NCBI RefSeq assembly: GCF_027942865.1
Contig: NC_134509.1
Location: forward strand, 17,138,017 to 17,202,016
Direction: 5' to 3'
Source: Odontesthes bonariensis
Lineage: Eukaryota; Chordata; Actinopteri; Atheriniformes; Atherinopsidae
DNA length: 64,000 nucleotides
In this document: positions 10,415-22,070 of the stretch, in pieces
How positions within the stretch are numbered: position 1 is the stretch's first letter
How the letters are laid out: each line of letters opens with the position of its first letter
The notes under the pieces: model-generated
Seen by the model: the letters and a program-made list of their open reading frames with translations, nothing else
Told to the model about the DNA's origin: nothing
The model's database searches: none
Position numbers and translations under genes: made by a program

Positions 10415-12671
10415 TTAACCAGCCATCCACAGAGTGAAGGGTATCAAAACTGTGGGTAACGTAGTTGCCGGGGCCATACCAAAACAGACCATCGAGATAA
10501 TTCCAAGAAGCCCGGAGATTATGACGCTGCGCTGGTCTCTGATGATTGATTTCAAGCACTCACAGAACTACAAAGGGAGAAAAAATGAGAACCTATGGTT
10601 TATCAAGATTTTCCACATTATAGAAATATTCAATATGAGTAATAATAATAGATCACTGTCAATTCTGATGGACAGAAAATGCTTGTTGGAACCATTTCAG
10701 GACACTTGGAATATGTGGTTAAGTCAATAATGATGCTGTGAATCAGAAGTGATGGCAGCAATATGTTTCACCACTTCACTGTCATGGTGAAATAGCTTTA
10801 AGACCGTGTTAGATTTAGATAAGGTGGGACAATAAAAAGGACGGCTAAAGAAAACACGGCTGATCAGATTTTCAGTCCAACATAATCAAATGTATGTTTG
10901 TCCACATGTCAAAAATGTGGAAGTGTCAAAATTAAAGCCTGGAAATTGTGAGGTGATAAAGTTTTTCATTACCTGTTGTTGGAGGTGTTTTAATATGTAC
11001 CCTAACTATGTGGTTTTATCTCTAACCCCAACCATGTATCTATATTCTCTAAACCAGCCCTAACCAACTGTTAGGGACAGAAAAGTTCTTGTTAAATAAT
11101 GGGTAAGAATGAACTCAAACTTGATTCCCTTGTGTTACAATCCCAACTGCTCACCCCTACCTGTGAATTGATGTGTTTTGGAACATCTAATAGCTGTGGA
11201 ATAGCACATTTGTGATAGTTTCATTTCTTCAAAAAGGTACGCATAGTCCTTAAAACATAGGCATGCAAGATTTTTGGAATCTGGGAAAGAGGGTAACTTT
11301 ACCAATTCTGAGAATGTGCGACAGTTTGACATAATTCAAAAAATGGGGATTAAAGGATGTTGTACTACAGTGATTTTACAGTTTCCAGGGATTCATCTTA
11401 AGGCTGTTATGTTGTGAGATGTGGAACAAGATTCTGCTGTGAGACCGGATTTGAAGAAAGGACACCTTTTTATCAATAATGTCTCCAAAAGTATTTTGTT
11501 TTTCAACTTTTATTGATTGGATAGAAAGGCTCTGCTATTATCAGAAAAAAATTGCACGTTTCGGTGTAACACAAAACAGACGAGGGTGCGCATTCTTAAG
11601 GCCATCAACAAATTATATTAACCTAAACTGAGATGTGTCAGAATCTGTGTGGCAGCATCTTGGCTTCATTTATAGGTGGAATCCTGATAATCGTATAAAC
11701 CTGTGGGTCTTGTTGATCTGCCCAATATGGAAGGATGTCAAAAGTGTAAAACCTGTGCGTTGTTTTTACATGATCTATTTTCTCAGATAATGTTTTTTTT
11801 TGTTTGTTTTTCTTCACATTTTTAAAATGACTAAATTGTAACTGTGAAACAGAAAAGCTGGATGTAGATATTATCACTGGGTTTCAACAGATGTTAATCC
11901 CCTAAAACAGCCCGGTGATTTTTAAAGAACTACAGAAAAACTTCCAATATTAAATGTGGAACTAAACATTTAACCCCCCCCCCCATCCATAAGTAGTCTA
12001 ATAGCTACTGATGCGTCTTCCTTAAAGGGAAGCATCCTAAAACTGCCAATTATCAAATGATAAGACCTGCAATGGAAGTAGGTTAATGCAATTCATGGCA
12101 ATTCTGCACTACTTCAAAAGAAATGTTGGCACCGTACCTTCTCTGTTTGCTGACTTGTTGCAGATCCGTATCTGCAGTATGTTACAAAGTGCTCACAGTT
12201 ATTCCACAGCAGACTGTATGGGAAGGGTCCGGTTAGTTTCTCTGCTCTCTGGGCGACACAGTCGCTGGGAAACGGCTGCATCTTCATCATCTTATCCATG
12301 CGGTTAGCAAGGATGCTGGAGCCATAAGCAAAGTCCTCCAGTGTGTCTACTCGCACCGTGGCGCATTTGTAGATGCAGCCGAGGATGAGTCTGTTATTTG
12401 TGATGACAGAGCTGATGAGCTTGTGGTTGTTTGTAAGCACGGGTAGGATGTCAGGGATCAGGTGTGCTACTTTATTGTCACCTAAATAGATGCCGTAGTG
12501 GGTAAAGAGGCTTCTGGGGACCTCCAGCAGGTCTCCCCTCCGGAGAGGCGGATGTGGACCGCGCTGCACGGGACGCTCACGGTCCTCACGCTCCAAACAG
12601 CTGGACTCAAAGATCTTGAGCTGAAAAATTAGGGAGAACTTCTCCACCAGGAATGTCAACAGCTGCAGCAT
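10415..12671 (-). CDS. lrat: Lecithin retinol acyltransferase, copy 2
   Basis: Second, tandem retinol acyltransferase. It has two coding exons, 12671-12138 and 10567-10415, joined at AAG/gtacgg...tttgtag in phase 0, giving 228 residues, close to the human length. His58 and His70 ([14 protein letters not shown]) and Cys159 (NCEHFV) form the thiol-protease-like active site, again 101 residues apart. An N-terminal hydrophobic helix (residues 1-20) and a C-terminal helix ending LWMAG should anchor it in the ER membrane. This copy is closer to mammalian LRAT in its linker (SSCLERED...), its EHF motif and its C-terminal IIRDQRSV. A longer frame opens at 12863, but its first 64 residues are basic and unlike the family, so I use the ATG at 12671. 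A TATA-like GATATAAG lies about 50 bases upstream. Confidence 0.92.
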
Positions 12672-12720
12672 CGTGACGGTTTTAACTGGAAATTTCCGAA
12701 CGTGCCTCAACTTAACAAGC

Positions 12721-12731
12721 CTTATATCCTC
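12721..12731 (-). promoter_or_regulatory. Possible TATA box of lrat copy 2
   Basis: GGATATAAGG on the minus strand lies about 50 bases before the chosen start codon. A transcript starting 25-30 bases downstream would have a 5' UTR of only about 25 bases, so this is tentative. Confidence 0.3.
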
Positions 12732-12871
12732 ACTGGCACGAGGAGGAGAATAAGGTCCGATAAAAAAAAACAAGAACGTGATTGGCCGCTGATTGGCCTG
12801 AGCAAACGTGCAGCCTCTTTCCTTGATGCGTTTGTTTCCAGCTGCGTGTTTTCTGTGGGGCACAGATAAAT

Positions 12872-15100
12872 CTTTTGTTTTTCTACTTTGAATTAGGTGC
12901 CATAAATGAAAAATAACAGGAGAACCATTTAAGAAGTTTTAATTGATATAATCTAAATAACCGAGACCATGTAAACGTGTTGTGTTTGTGAAATGAAACT
13001 GCTTTGGGCTACATGTGAACATGGAGATTTAAAGAAAGTATGCTGAGTGGCTAGTTGTTAAGCTGCAGCTTTGGGATCACCAATTATAAAGGCTTTACAA
13101 GCTTTCACTAAAACTAAATTCCTAAAGTCATTTAGAAGATTTTTTGTTGTTGTTCGACATATGAACCCTATATTAAAGTCGATATTGGTATTATGTTCAT
13201 TTAAAGTGAAATACATGTGAAGTTAGAGTCTGTGGTCAGCACCTTACACAAATCTCCAAGAGAGTTTATCTTAAATATGAGAAAAGAAAAAAGAATCACA
13301 CAAAGGTATAACGCAGAGTAGCCAAAATGTTTTACATTTGGTTAAAGAGACGGTCGTTAAATATATTAGTTGTGAAGGAATTTTATGGAAAGAGCCAGAA
13401 AACAACCAAGAAATGCAAAGTGACAATAAAGACACGGAAAGCTTAAACAAAGACACAGAAATAAGTAGAGTCAAAGAAAAAGAGCGACAAAATAATCACC
13501 AAGAGACTTCAGGGCTACAGAGTTATGCAAAATGACAGTGGTTAAAACACAAAATGACAACGTAGTCACTCAGAGACCACAAAGACCATTATAAAGACAT
13601 AAAACAACCAAAAGGAGAAATAAACTATTAAAAAGAATTGCAAAACAAAAATCAAAAAGCTCAAAACTACCCCATGGACAGACAAAATAGCTCACAATGA
13701 GACAAAAAAGATCAAAATGAACACAAAGACAAAAACCCACTTAGACTAAGTCCCACTTAGTTTCTAACGCTTGTCGTGCTTTAGACACTAATAATTACCT
13801 TTGGACATACCCACTTTTTAAAGTATCTAGTGTATTCTGAACTGAGGTAAATTATACTCTGGTATATTTGGTGAGTGTATGAGAATAAATTAAATAATCA
13901 TTAGCATCCCATAAGCATTGAGGGATTGGCCTAGACATAAGGGTGACATCTTATTTCTAGCTTTATCTGAGGTGAAGTCCACACTTCCTGACTTTAAAAG
14001 CTCCTGCATTAAGGATATATATTACTGTTGTTGAGGAAAATCATAAATAACTGTTTGTGCCAGCTGTTCATGACATTCCCAGTGTGTCTACTTCTGAATG
14101 ACACCACCTGTTACTGTCTTGGCTTTTGGGTTGTTTCTTTTGTCTTTCTGGACTTTGTTTTGGGTTTGTGGATTTGCTCAATCTTAGTCAGCTTTACTTT
14201 CTTCATCATTTTCAAAGTAGTTTTCCTTGTGAACTTCAGTTGTGCTTCCAGTACTTGTCTCATACCAGGTCACTATCTACTGATTGCAACACCCTTTCTC
14301 ATGTTAGTCAATACTCTACTTAGCACGTGCTTGTATACTATGTGGCTTTATTTCCCCCCAGCTACATCCTGGTATCACAGTCACATCACTATCCCTGCCT
14401 TGATTTGTATTTTGTTTGTTTTTACTTTTATCTTCCAATGTTCTATTGGTTTTACTTACATTATTGCAGCCCTCAAAACTATGCAATATAATGTCAAACC
14501 CCTCTGTACCCCCACTGGTAGTGGTGCATCGTCTTACTTTTCATGCGTCATGCCTGGGAGGCTTCCATGTGGTCACAGCTCTCGTGCTCATGGTTGCTTA
14601 TTCTTTTGCACTTTATCCTCTAAAGATTGAGTTAAGACTCTTATTAATTAAATAAAGCTCTTAGCTGTGTAAACTCTCGTGTCGTCCACCACTTCATGTC
14701 AAGGCCCACAGTCTGGATCATAAAAGAAATCAGTTCTCATCCAGTTTTCTGGACTCCATCTCTGGTCTGCCACCTGCTCCCAAGTTTGTTGTTTTAAAGC
14801 TGCCTCGAGTCTGATCCAATAGGTCTCTGAGCTGTAGGTCTTTTGTCAAGATTGGAAATTAAAGGAGGAGAGTTTCACAATAAAATTAGTTAGTAACAGT
14901 GGTTTTATAGTTTATGGGGAAAGCTAAGTTTGTTTCAAAAGCTTACAAAAAGCAGAAAGTACCAATTTTCTGTACTTTCTGCGTTTTGTATGCCATTGCT
15001 TTGTAGAACTAAACCACTTGGAGACCATTTGTTACTGGTGGTTTTACATTAATTTCAGGTAGGTTGTCAACTCTAGGTGAGCTAGAATGTTGAGTTTTAG
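12872..15100. other. Intergenic stretch without a supported gene
   Basis: AT-rich, with ACAAAGAC-like runs at 13380-13740. A 200-codon frame at 14028-14630 is hydrophobic only because of T-rich composition; it has no domain and ends near a repeat-like AATAAAG. I see no gene here. Confidence 0.4.
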
Positions 15101-15811
15101 GCAAGGCAATTTCATTTGTAGAGCACAATTCGTACACAAGGCAATTCAAAGTGCTTTACAGCTACATAAAATCACAAGAGGGCAAATAAAATAAAATAAA
15201 AACTTTAAAAATAATCATTAATTAATTAAATTAAAAGCGAAGAGGGCAGGTAATTGCAGGTAAAATACTTTCAGGTGTCATATGCACAGCTAAATAGAAC
15301 TGTTTTCAGCCTGGATTTAAACATTGTCAGAGTTGAGGCCTGTCTCACATCTTCTGGAAGACTGTTCCAGATTTTAGGAGCATAAAACTGAAACGCAGCC
15401 TGACCTTGTTTAAGAGCAGAGCTGTTTTAAAGTCTATTCTCTGAGCGACAGGAAGCCAGTGCAGAGACCTGAGCACTGGACTAATATGGTCGTATTTCCT
15501 GGTTCTAGTCAGGACTTGAGCAGCAGCGTTCTGGATATACTGCAGCTGTCTTACAGCCCGTTTAGAGAGCCCAGTGAGCAGGCCGTTACAATAGTCTAAC
15601 CTGCTGGAGACAAACGCATGGATCAGTCTCTCTAAGTCTGGTTTAGACACTATTCCATGTTATTTAGATGGTAAAAAGCTGCTGATGCTATTGATTTAAT
15701 GTGTCCAATATTACCCCTAGATTTCTAACTTGATTATTAGGTTTTAGAGAGAGGGTCTCAAGGTGACTGATGACACTTTCTCTTTGTTTCTGTGGGCCAC
15801 AGACAATGATT

Positions 15812-16594
15812 TCAGTTTTGACTGAGTTCAGCTGGAGAAAATTGTTTTGCATCCACACACTGATCTGTTCGATGCAGTGACAATGTATCTACAGGCCCGT
15901 GTTCTCCTGCCGTCAGTGACACGTAGATCTGAGTGTCATCTGCGTAGTTGTGGTAGGACACATTATAGCTGCGTATTAGCTGGCCTAATGGAAGCATGTA
16001 CAGATTGAACAGTACGGGTCCCAGGATTGACCCCTGGGGAACCCCACAGGTCATAGCCATTTGGTCTGAGACACAGTTACCAATTTCAACAAAATATTTC
16101 CTGTCCTCCAGATAGGACTTGAACCAGTTTAAAGCACGACCAGAGATTCCCACCCAGTCTTCTAACCTCTGTAATAAGATCACATGGTCAACTGTGTCAA
16201 AGGCAGCACTCAGGTCCAGCAGAACTAAGACTGTGACTTTACTTGCATCTGTGTTCAGGCGGATGTCGTTTGTCACCTTGATCAGAGCTGTCTCAGTGCT
16301 GTGGTGGGGCCTAAAGCCTGATTGGAAAGTATCAAAAGCATTGTTAGACAGGAGAAAGTCACTAAGCTGCTGGTATACAACTTTTTCTAGGACTTTGCCT
16401 AAGAATGGCAGGTTTGATATGGGCCGGTAGTTGTTCAGTAATGTGGCATCAAGATTGCTCTTCTTTAGAAGAGGCTTAATGACAGCGGTTTTTAAGGCCT
16501 TTGGAAATGTTCCAGTCTGCAGTGAGATGTTGACTAGATGAGTGAGTTGTAGTAACAAACTGCTCAGCACAGACTTTAGGAATCTAGTGGGCAA
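15812..16594 (-). pseudogene. LINE reverse transcriptase region
   Basis: The open frame has NYRPISNLPFLGKVLEK, LLDLSAAFDTVDH (motif A), GVPQGSILGPVLFNLYM (motif B) and YHNYADDTQIYVS (catalytic YADD). The sequence before 16594 is still homologous, so the listed start is only where the track opens. After KQFSPAELSQN a frameshift takes the reading to a stop at 15812. The conserved tail reappears at 15650-15345 as LDYCNGLLTGL, IQNAAAQVLTRT and PVLRSLHWLPV. Confidence 0.88.
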
Positions 16595-16888
16595 CTCATC
16601 AAGGCAGCACGTTGATGAACTCAGACTGCAGATGATCTCTTCGACTGTTTTGTCAGTAACAGGTGTGAAATGTGTCAGCTCTAGGTGTGTAGCTGTCTGC
16701 AGAGTAGTTATTTGTGTTGTGGAAATTATTGCATTTTTAATGCCTTGAACTTTGTCATTAAAGAATATTGCAAACTCATTACACTTAGATGTAGAAATTA
16801 GTTCTAAAGGCAGTGAAACTGGTGAGTTTGTTAATCTGTTTACTGTAGCAAACAGGACACGAGAGTTGTTACTGCAGTTTTTGATGAT

Positions 16889-17989
16889 TTAAGAAAAATA
16901 ACTCTCCCTTGTTCTATGCAAAGTCTGGTTGAACACACATAGCTTTTCTTTGTAAGTCTCATAATGAACCTGGAGCTTTGACTTGCGCCATTTCTGTTCG
17001 GCTCTCCGGCACTCCCTTTTCTGTGCCCTGACCGACTCTTCTTTCCTCCATGGCGCCCTTTGTCTACTTTTAACCATCCTAACCTTGACAGGAGCAATGG
17101 TATCCAAAACATTTAAGAGACTTGATGTGTAAGAGTGCAACAGATCATCAACATCAGAACACAGGGTGTTCTCAAACCTAATCATTTCCATAAACTGTGT
17201 CCCTGTTCTGTCATTTATGAGTCTTCCCCGAACAACTGCAGACCCAGCTGCTGGTTTGGGTGTAACAGACAGGTCGAAGAAAACACAGAAATGATCAGAT
17301 AAAGCAACATCGACGACATCCACGTTTGAGATAACAACACCCTTTGACATTAGCACATCTAGAGTGTGCCCTCTGTTGTGGGTGGGCTCAGTCACATGCT
17401 GAGTTAGACCAAACATTTCAAGGACAGCAGGGAGCTCTTTAGCTTGCTTGTTATGGGCCACATCCACATGCACATTCAAGTCCCCTGTTATGACTAAACA
17501 GTCAAAAGCAGTGCACACAATTGAAAGTAGTTCAGTAAAATCATCAATAAAACAATTCTGTGGTGGTTTATAAATGGTGAAATAAAGTATGGAAGATTGT
17601 TTTATCTCCATTTTGAATGACACATACTCAAATGATGAAAAAAACCCAAATGACAACTTGTGGGTGGGTATATTGTCCCTGAACATGGCACAAACACCCC
17701 CACCCCTCTGGTTTTCTTGTGTTTCAGACACAAAATTGAAGTGCGGTGGACTAGACTCAATCAGGACTGCATTTGCTGTGTTTTTGTCGAGCCATGTCTC
17801 AGTTAAAAATATAAAATCAAGATAGGGAGAGGAAATAAAACTATTTATCAGGAATAATTTGGTACTTAAAGATCTGATATAGAGTACTGCGTGTTTGAGA
17901 TTAGCTAGAGTTGAACTGGACGCTGTGTTCTTGCAAGGGATATGGATAAGATTTCTCTGATTGAACAGTCTGATTGTCCCTCTCTTCAC
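16889..17989 (-). pseudogene. LINE AP-like endonuclease region
   Basis: A 366-codon frame. It contains LTETWLDKN (catalytic Glu), GDLNVHVDV (Asp and Asn of the active site) and the terminal LSDHFCVFFDL (Asp-His), the standard motif order of apurinic endonuclease-like LINE nucleases that nick the target for reverse transcription. The frame stops with TAA directly after a basic linker (KSRQRAPWRKEESVRAQKREC). The homology continues in the same frame beyond the stop, so this is a nonsense change inside a single ORF2-like protein, not a true end. Confidence 0.85.
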
Positions 17990-18260
17990 TCCATCCTTGG
18001 ACCTCTGGCTGAGATGGTGTTTACCAACACAGAGGCCCTTAGCATCCTAGACAACAGCATTGACGCTGTTGGAAATAACAGCTGTGGGCACCGGTGGTGG
18101 GGGCCAAGCTGGGGGGGCTTTGGTCGGTGGAGTAGGCTGAGGAGGGAGTGGGGCTCGATGATTCTTTGAGGATAGAATTCTTGATCTTGCCATGTTTAGT
18201 ATTAATCCTGTGGATACACACCCATTAATTGTGTGTACACCCAACAAGTCCTTAATTTAT

Positions 18261-19173
18261 ATAGATTTTATGTGCATATGTTTTATTATGACCCATAACA
18301 GATTTCTGTAAATCATCATTCCTGTTTTTAACCAGATGTTCATCAGTGTTTTCACTTGTATCAACTCATCTTGGTTGAAACTTCAGCTGGGATAGCCCTA
18401 AAGAGCAACAGGTATTATGCACTACTCGCAACAGAAAACCCAATATAGCATCAAGTTCAGCCATGCCACGCCATGTGATGGAAAGGGTCCACTTAACTGT
18501 CTCATGTTATTTTTCTGTAGGCTCAGGGTAACCGCCGTATGTGATTCTTATGTACAGGGGCTTCCGTGAATGTTTGGCCAAGCCCTCCAACTATTTGATA
18601 GGAGCATTTAAATCCTTTGCATACATGGCATATGTTTGATTAATGGTTTCATGTGTATGCCACAGCAACATTCTTGGCTCACCTCTTGGCTTCATTTTCC
18701 CACAGTGGTGATGGGGAGAGTGACATGTCACTTGCATGAGAGCAGGACAGTTGCTTAAATCAATTGTATAAACATAAAGTCAGAAATCTCTTAATACAAC
18801 ACATGCAGTTCTGTAATTTACTGGTAACCTTTGCATGGTGTACCCAGCCTCTTGTCTGATGGCTGCTAGGATAGGCTCCAGCCTCTTTGTGACCCTGAAT
18901 TGGATTAAGCGGCTATAATAGATTTCTGTATGTTTTTAACTTTTTGAACTGACTGTGATAAATGACTCTAATTGAGTGCTTCTTATTGTAGGGTTATTAT
19001 CAAAAGAAGAAAAAAGTTATGTCACTTCACATACGTTCACTATGTCCCCTGCTTTAGCAGTGCACAGGATATGTGTCCGATACAGAGGAGAGGCTGCAAA
19101 CACAATAGTAGATCATCTGATGATAGGGAAAACCACAGAGTGTGAAAGTTCAGGCTGTGCTGTTATTCATTCA
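18261..19173. other. Intergenic stretch with SINE 3' remnant
   Basis: No gene. Positions 18835-18925 match the 3' half of the SINE-like family seen at 4335 and 55746 ('ctaggataggctccagcct' and 'accctgaattggattaagcg'). Confidence 0.45.
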
Positions 19174-19177
19174 TTAA

Positions 19178-19730
19178 AGGTAGGGTAGGAGATCCTGGAT
19201 TTTGAGTCCAGCGAAGCTGCATTTTGAAAATACACAGGTAAAAAGTCCCAACCCTTTTCTTCACTTTCCCCCTGAAGGCACGCCTCTAGAGTACATGAAC
19301 GCGCACGAGCACGAAGGTGCACGAGCGCTGTTCTGACAGCAAGCATCGATCGTTGCCGTATTTAGTATTTAGTATATGCTAACTATACGTTTAATAATGC
19401 TAGGTGCTAGCCAAGCTGGCTCTAGTTTAGCTTCCTGCCAAGCTTCGTTCACGGAGCAGGGTACGCGCACAGGGAGAAGGAGGGGGAAGGAGGGGGAGGG
19501 GGAGGGAGGAGCAGATTGCAGTTTGATAGACGGCATCAGAATCCAATCATTGTGAACGGTCCGTTCACAATGATTGGATACTGTTTTTCCTAGATTGTAC
19601 ATTCTAGAGGCCACTAAAACTTTTCATATTTGTGTCAAAACTTTTAATTAATTGGTTGCAATGGGGGTGTGAAGAGTATTTCAAGCAATATGTAAAAAAA
19701 TGTTCCAGAAAAAGATCCCCTACCCTGCCT
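19178..19730. mobile_element. TTAA-flanked MITE with internal palindrome
   Basis: The ends are inverted ('aggtagggtaggagatc' and the reverse of 'gatcccctaccctgcct', about 15 of 17 matching). They are flanked on both sides by TTAA (19174-19177 and 19731-19734), the target duplication of piggyBac- and Kolobok-type transposons. There is no transposase. A 39-base inverted repeat with a one-base centre occupies 19541-19579. An AGGGGGAGGG-rich tract lies at 19480-19510. Confidence 0.7.
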
Positions 19731-19734
19731 TTAA

Positions 19735-21366
19735 TCTAATGGGGCCATACACCCTACTGCACCCCCACTGGCCTTGTAGCCTTGGTCTTGTAGTCAGTCG
19801 TTGCCATCATCACCTCAGATCAGATTGAGCTCAACATATTGGCTCAGTCCCAGAACAAAATCAAATGTTGTTAGCTGGAAAAAATTAAGTCTAGGCTATT
19901 TTCCCGATAATTATCCTCTGCTTTGATTATTTTTGCACAACTAACCTGAACAGTATCCGGGCAATAGCTCGTAGAGGATTTTGTGTGTATCGGATACTAA
20001 TGAGTCAGTGGATAGAATGTAATGAATGATCATGAATCCAGGATTAGTCTTGCCAAAGAGGCCCTGTTTGATGGCCTACACTTTCCCAGATGAACTATAT
20101 GAAGAGATAAAACAATCTCTTGACAAGATTACCTTAATCCTAAAGACTTTTAGTCACACTCTCATCTTTTAACTTAGAGAGTACTTTAAGATACACCACT
20201 GCTTTTGATCCCGGGTCCTGCTTCAGATAATTTGCTACAGTACAAATGCTGACCTAGATTCTGCAAAATCCATGCAAAAGGGATAAATGATTACTGGAAT
20301 TTGGAATTTTGCCTTTAAGTCTGTGAGAAAGTCAGTCTGACCCATATAGTGTTTTCTGCTTTGAGGAATTAATGAGCAGGTTGATATAACACTACAGAGC
20401 TTGTCACAAGATATCAGTAGCACTAACAAATGATAAGCAAATAAAGGACTCATACTCCAGTGTCACTGTTTATTCAGTGGGCGCGCCAACAATGCCAAAA
20501 TAAACTTAACCTTCAATAAATGATGTTATTATTAAATGAATACTGACTGTCCCTCAATAGAACCTTTAATATAATTCTTACTTTTACATCTTTCTTCCTT
20601 AATGAAAGCCCTTATGATGGCTGCACATTGTGAAATTTCACTGAATTTTTTATTGCAGCCCCATTTGTAAACCAATGGACCTCTGTTAAAGAAACACACA
20701 AATACCAGAATCTGCTTTAAAGCTGCTTGAATGTGAAAAAACTAATAAAACACATTTCTTCTGTTCTTTCTGTTGCTATAGCATTTAGATCAAAGTGTAA
20801 GTCGTTAAAAATAAGGACAATGCCCCTAATTTAAAGCAAAAATTTCATGTATGAAAATAAAAACATCCAATAAGTCAAATGTATAAATTCATTTCAAAGG
20901 CTTTGGTGAATGAAAACGTCGACTGTGAAAGTAGTATTTGCTTAAAAAGAAAGAAAACACTGCCAACCTTTTCAGAAATTATTTAACTTTCTGATTTTTT
21001 TTGTTGTTGTTGTTTTTGTATTTTTTTCCAACTCAAATTATATAGTTATGGACTCTTTCTAAAGATTTATATTGGTTAGAATATCACAGTCTCACTCCAT
21101 ACCAATAACATACTACTGCTTTGTCAGGACCCTTGTTTCTGAACCCATTTTCACACATGCACTAGAGTCCTGAAATCTTCGACAGATATTCCAAAGTGGT
21201 GGCATGTAAGAGCACGAGTTTCCACACCACTCGCTCTGGGTTTCTTACAGATATTTTCAGTTCCCTTCAGTTTTATCATTAGCTCCACTGCCACACCTGT
21301 TACCTACTCTATTGTCCTCAGCTGTAAACACTTCCTCATCAGCTCCCTGGTTTGTCACAGTCATTA
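19735..21366. other. Intergenic stretch
   Basis: AT-rich with no supported exon or bordered element. Confidence 0.4.
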
Positions 21367-22070
21367 GCTGCATTCGCACTGTAGGAACCTTTGGCAGTTC
21401 CCATAACTTTTTAATCCACGGGGCCGTTTTCTCCCGCATGCGCACATACAGAAACTCAGGACCATCGCCCTCAGTTCCTGGAACCATTTCAGCTCCTTCT
21501 CCTCAGCTGGGTCTTTTCTGGGTTCTATAGGAACACATCTGACGTAGGTGTTTGGTGGTTGGTAGCTACGCCCCTTGTCATGTTGTCACGGCCAAAATGT
21601 TTACTCATACGACACGGACACAACCTGCGCGTGTTTAATAAGTTAAACTTACACATCGTCTCCTTTGTCTGCGGCGCTCTGCTCTCCTTCCTTCATGAAA
21701 CCAAGAAGTATCGCCTGCGCTCGATCCTGCCTCTCTCTGTGTGCTCTTCCAGCCTCGATGTTTGACGCCCGATGTGATCGTCCATGATTAATATCACCAT
21801 CATGCAGACCATGGCCTCCCCGCTCTCCATATTAGCTTCTTTGTTGTGTTTTTTTCTTCTCTCCTTACTTTTCGCGGGTTTTATTTTGTTTCGTTGTTGA
21901 ATGTGGCGCTAAAGTAACACGTCACTGTCGCAGACGGTTGCGTCGCATCAGTCTCTGTCAGGTCCCGACTCATGTGCGAATGCAGAGTGAAACAGTTCCG
22001 CTGGGGAAGGACAGTTATCAGAACGAAATTTGAGGAGGACCGTTCTTAGAACGGCTCTGTCCGAATGCAG
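21367..22070. mobile_element. Candidate Harbinger-like non-autonomous element (704 bp)
   Basis: It begins 'gctgcattcgcac' and ends '...gtccgaatgcag', an inverted pair of about 11 bases. A further inner copy of the same motif ('tgtgcgaatgcag') lies at 21974-21986. TTA flanks both sides (21364-21366 and 22071-22073). The 3 bp TWA duplication fits PIF/Harbinger, but the left end is offset by one base. Its sequence is more GC-rich and CpG-rich than its surroundings. Confidence 0.45.

Larger units (their letters stand above)
15103..18260 (-). mobile_element. L2/CR1-type LINE, decayed but near full length
   Basis: Read on minus, the order is: a proline-rich 5' part (about 18240-18040), an AP-type endonuclease (17989-16889), reverse transcriptase (16890-15812), a C-terminal RT tail (15650-15345), and a 3' end 'aggcaatttcatttgtagag' with 'caattcaaagtgctttaca' at 15165-15105, a tail typical of fish L2 elements. 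Endonuclease and polymerase share one reading frame. It is broken by a stop at 16889-16891 and a frameshift near 15830. Confidence 0.85.

Noticed and set aside
12672-12863. Extended N-terminus of lrat copy 2
   Set aside because: Basic, non-homologous and covers the TATA-like box; the family starts at the hydrophobic helix.
14028-14630. 200-codon plus-strand open frame
   Set aside because: Hydrophobic only through T-rich codons, no domain, no splice-supported context, overlaps other equally open frames; probably repeat-derived.
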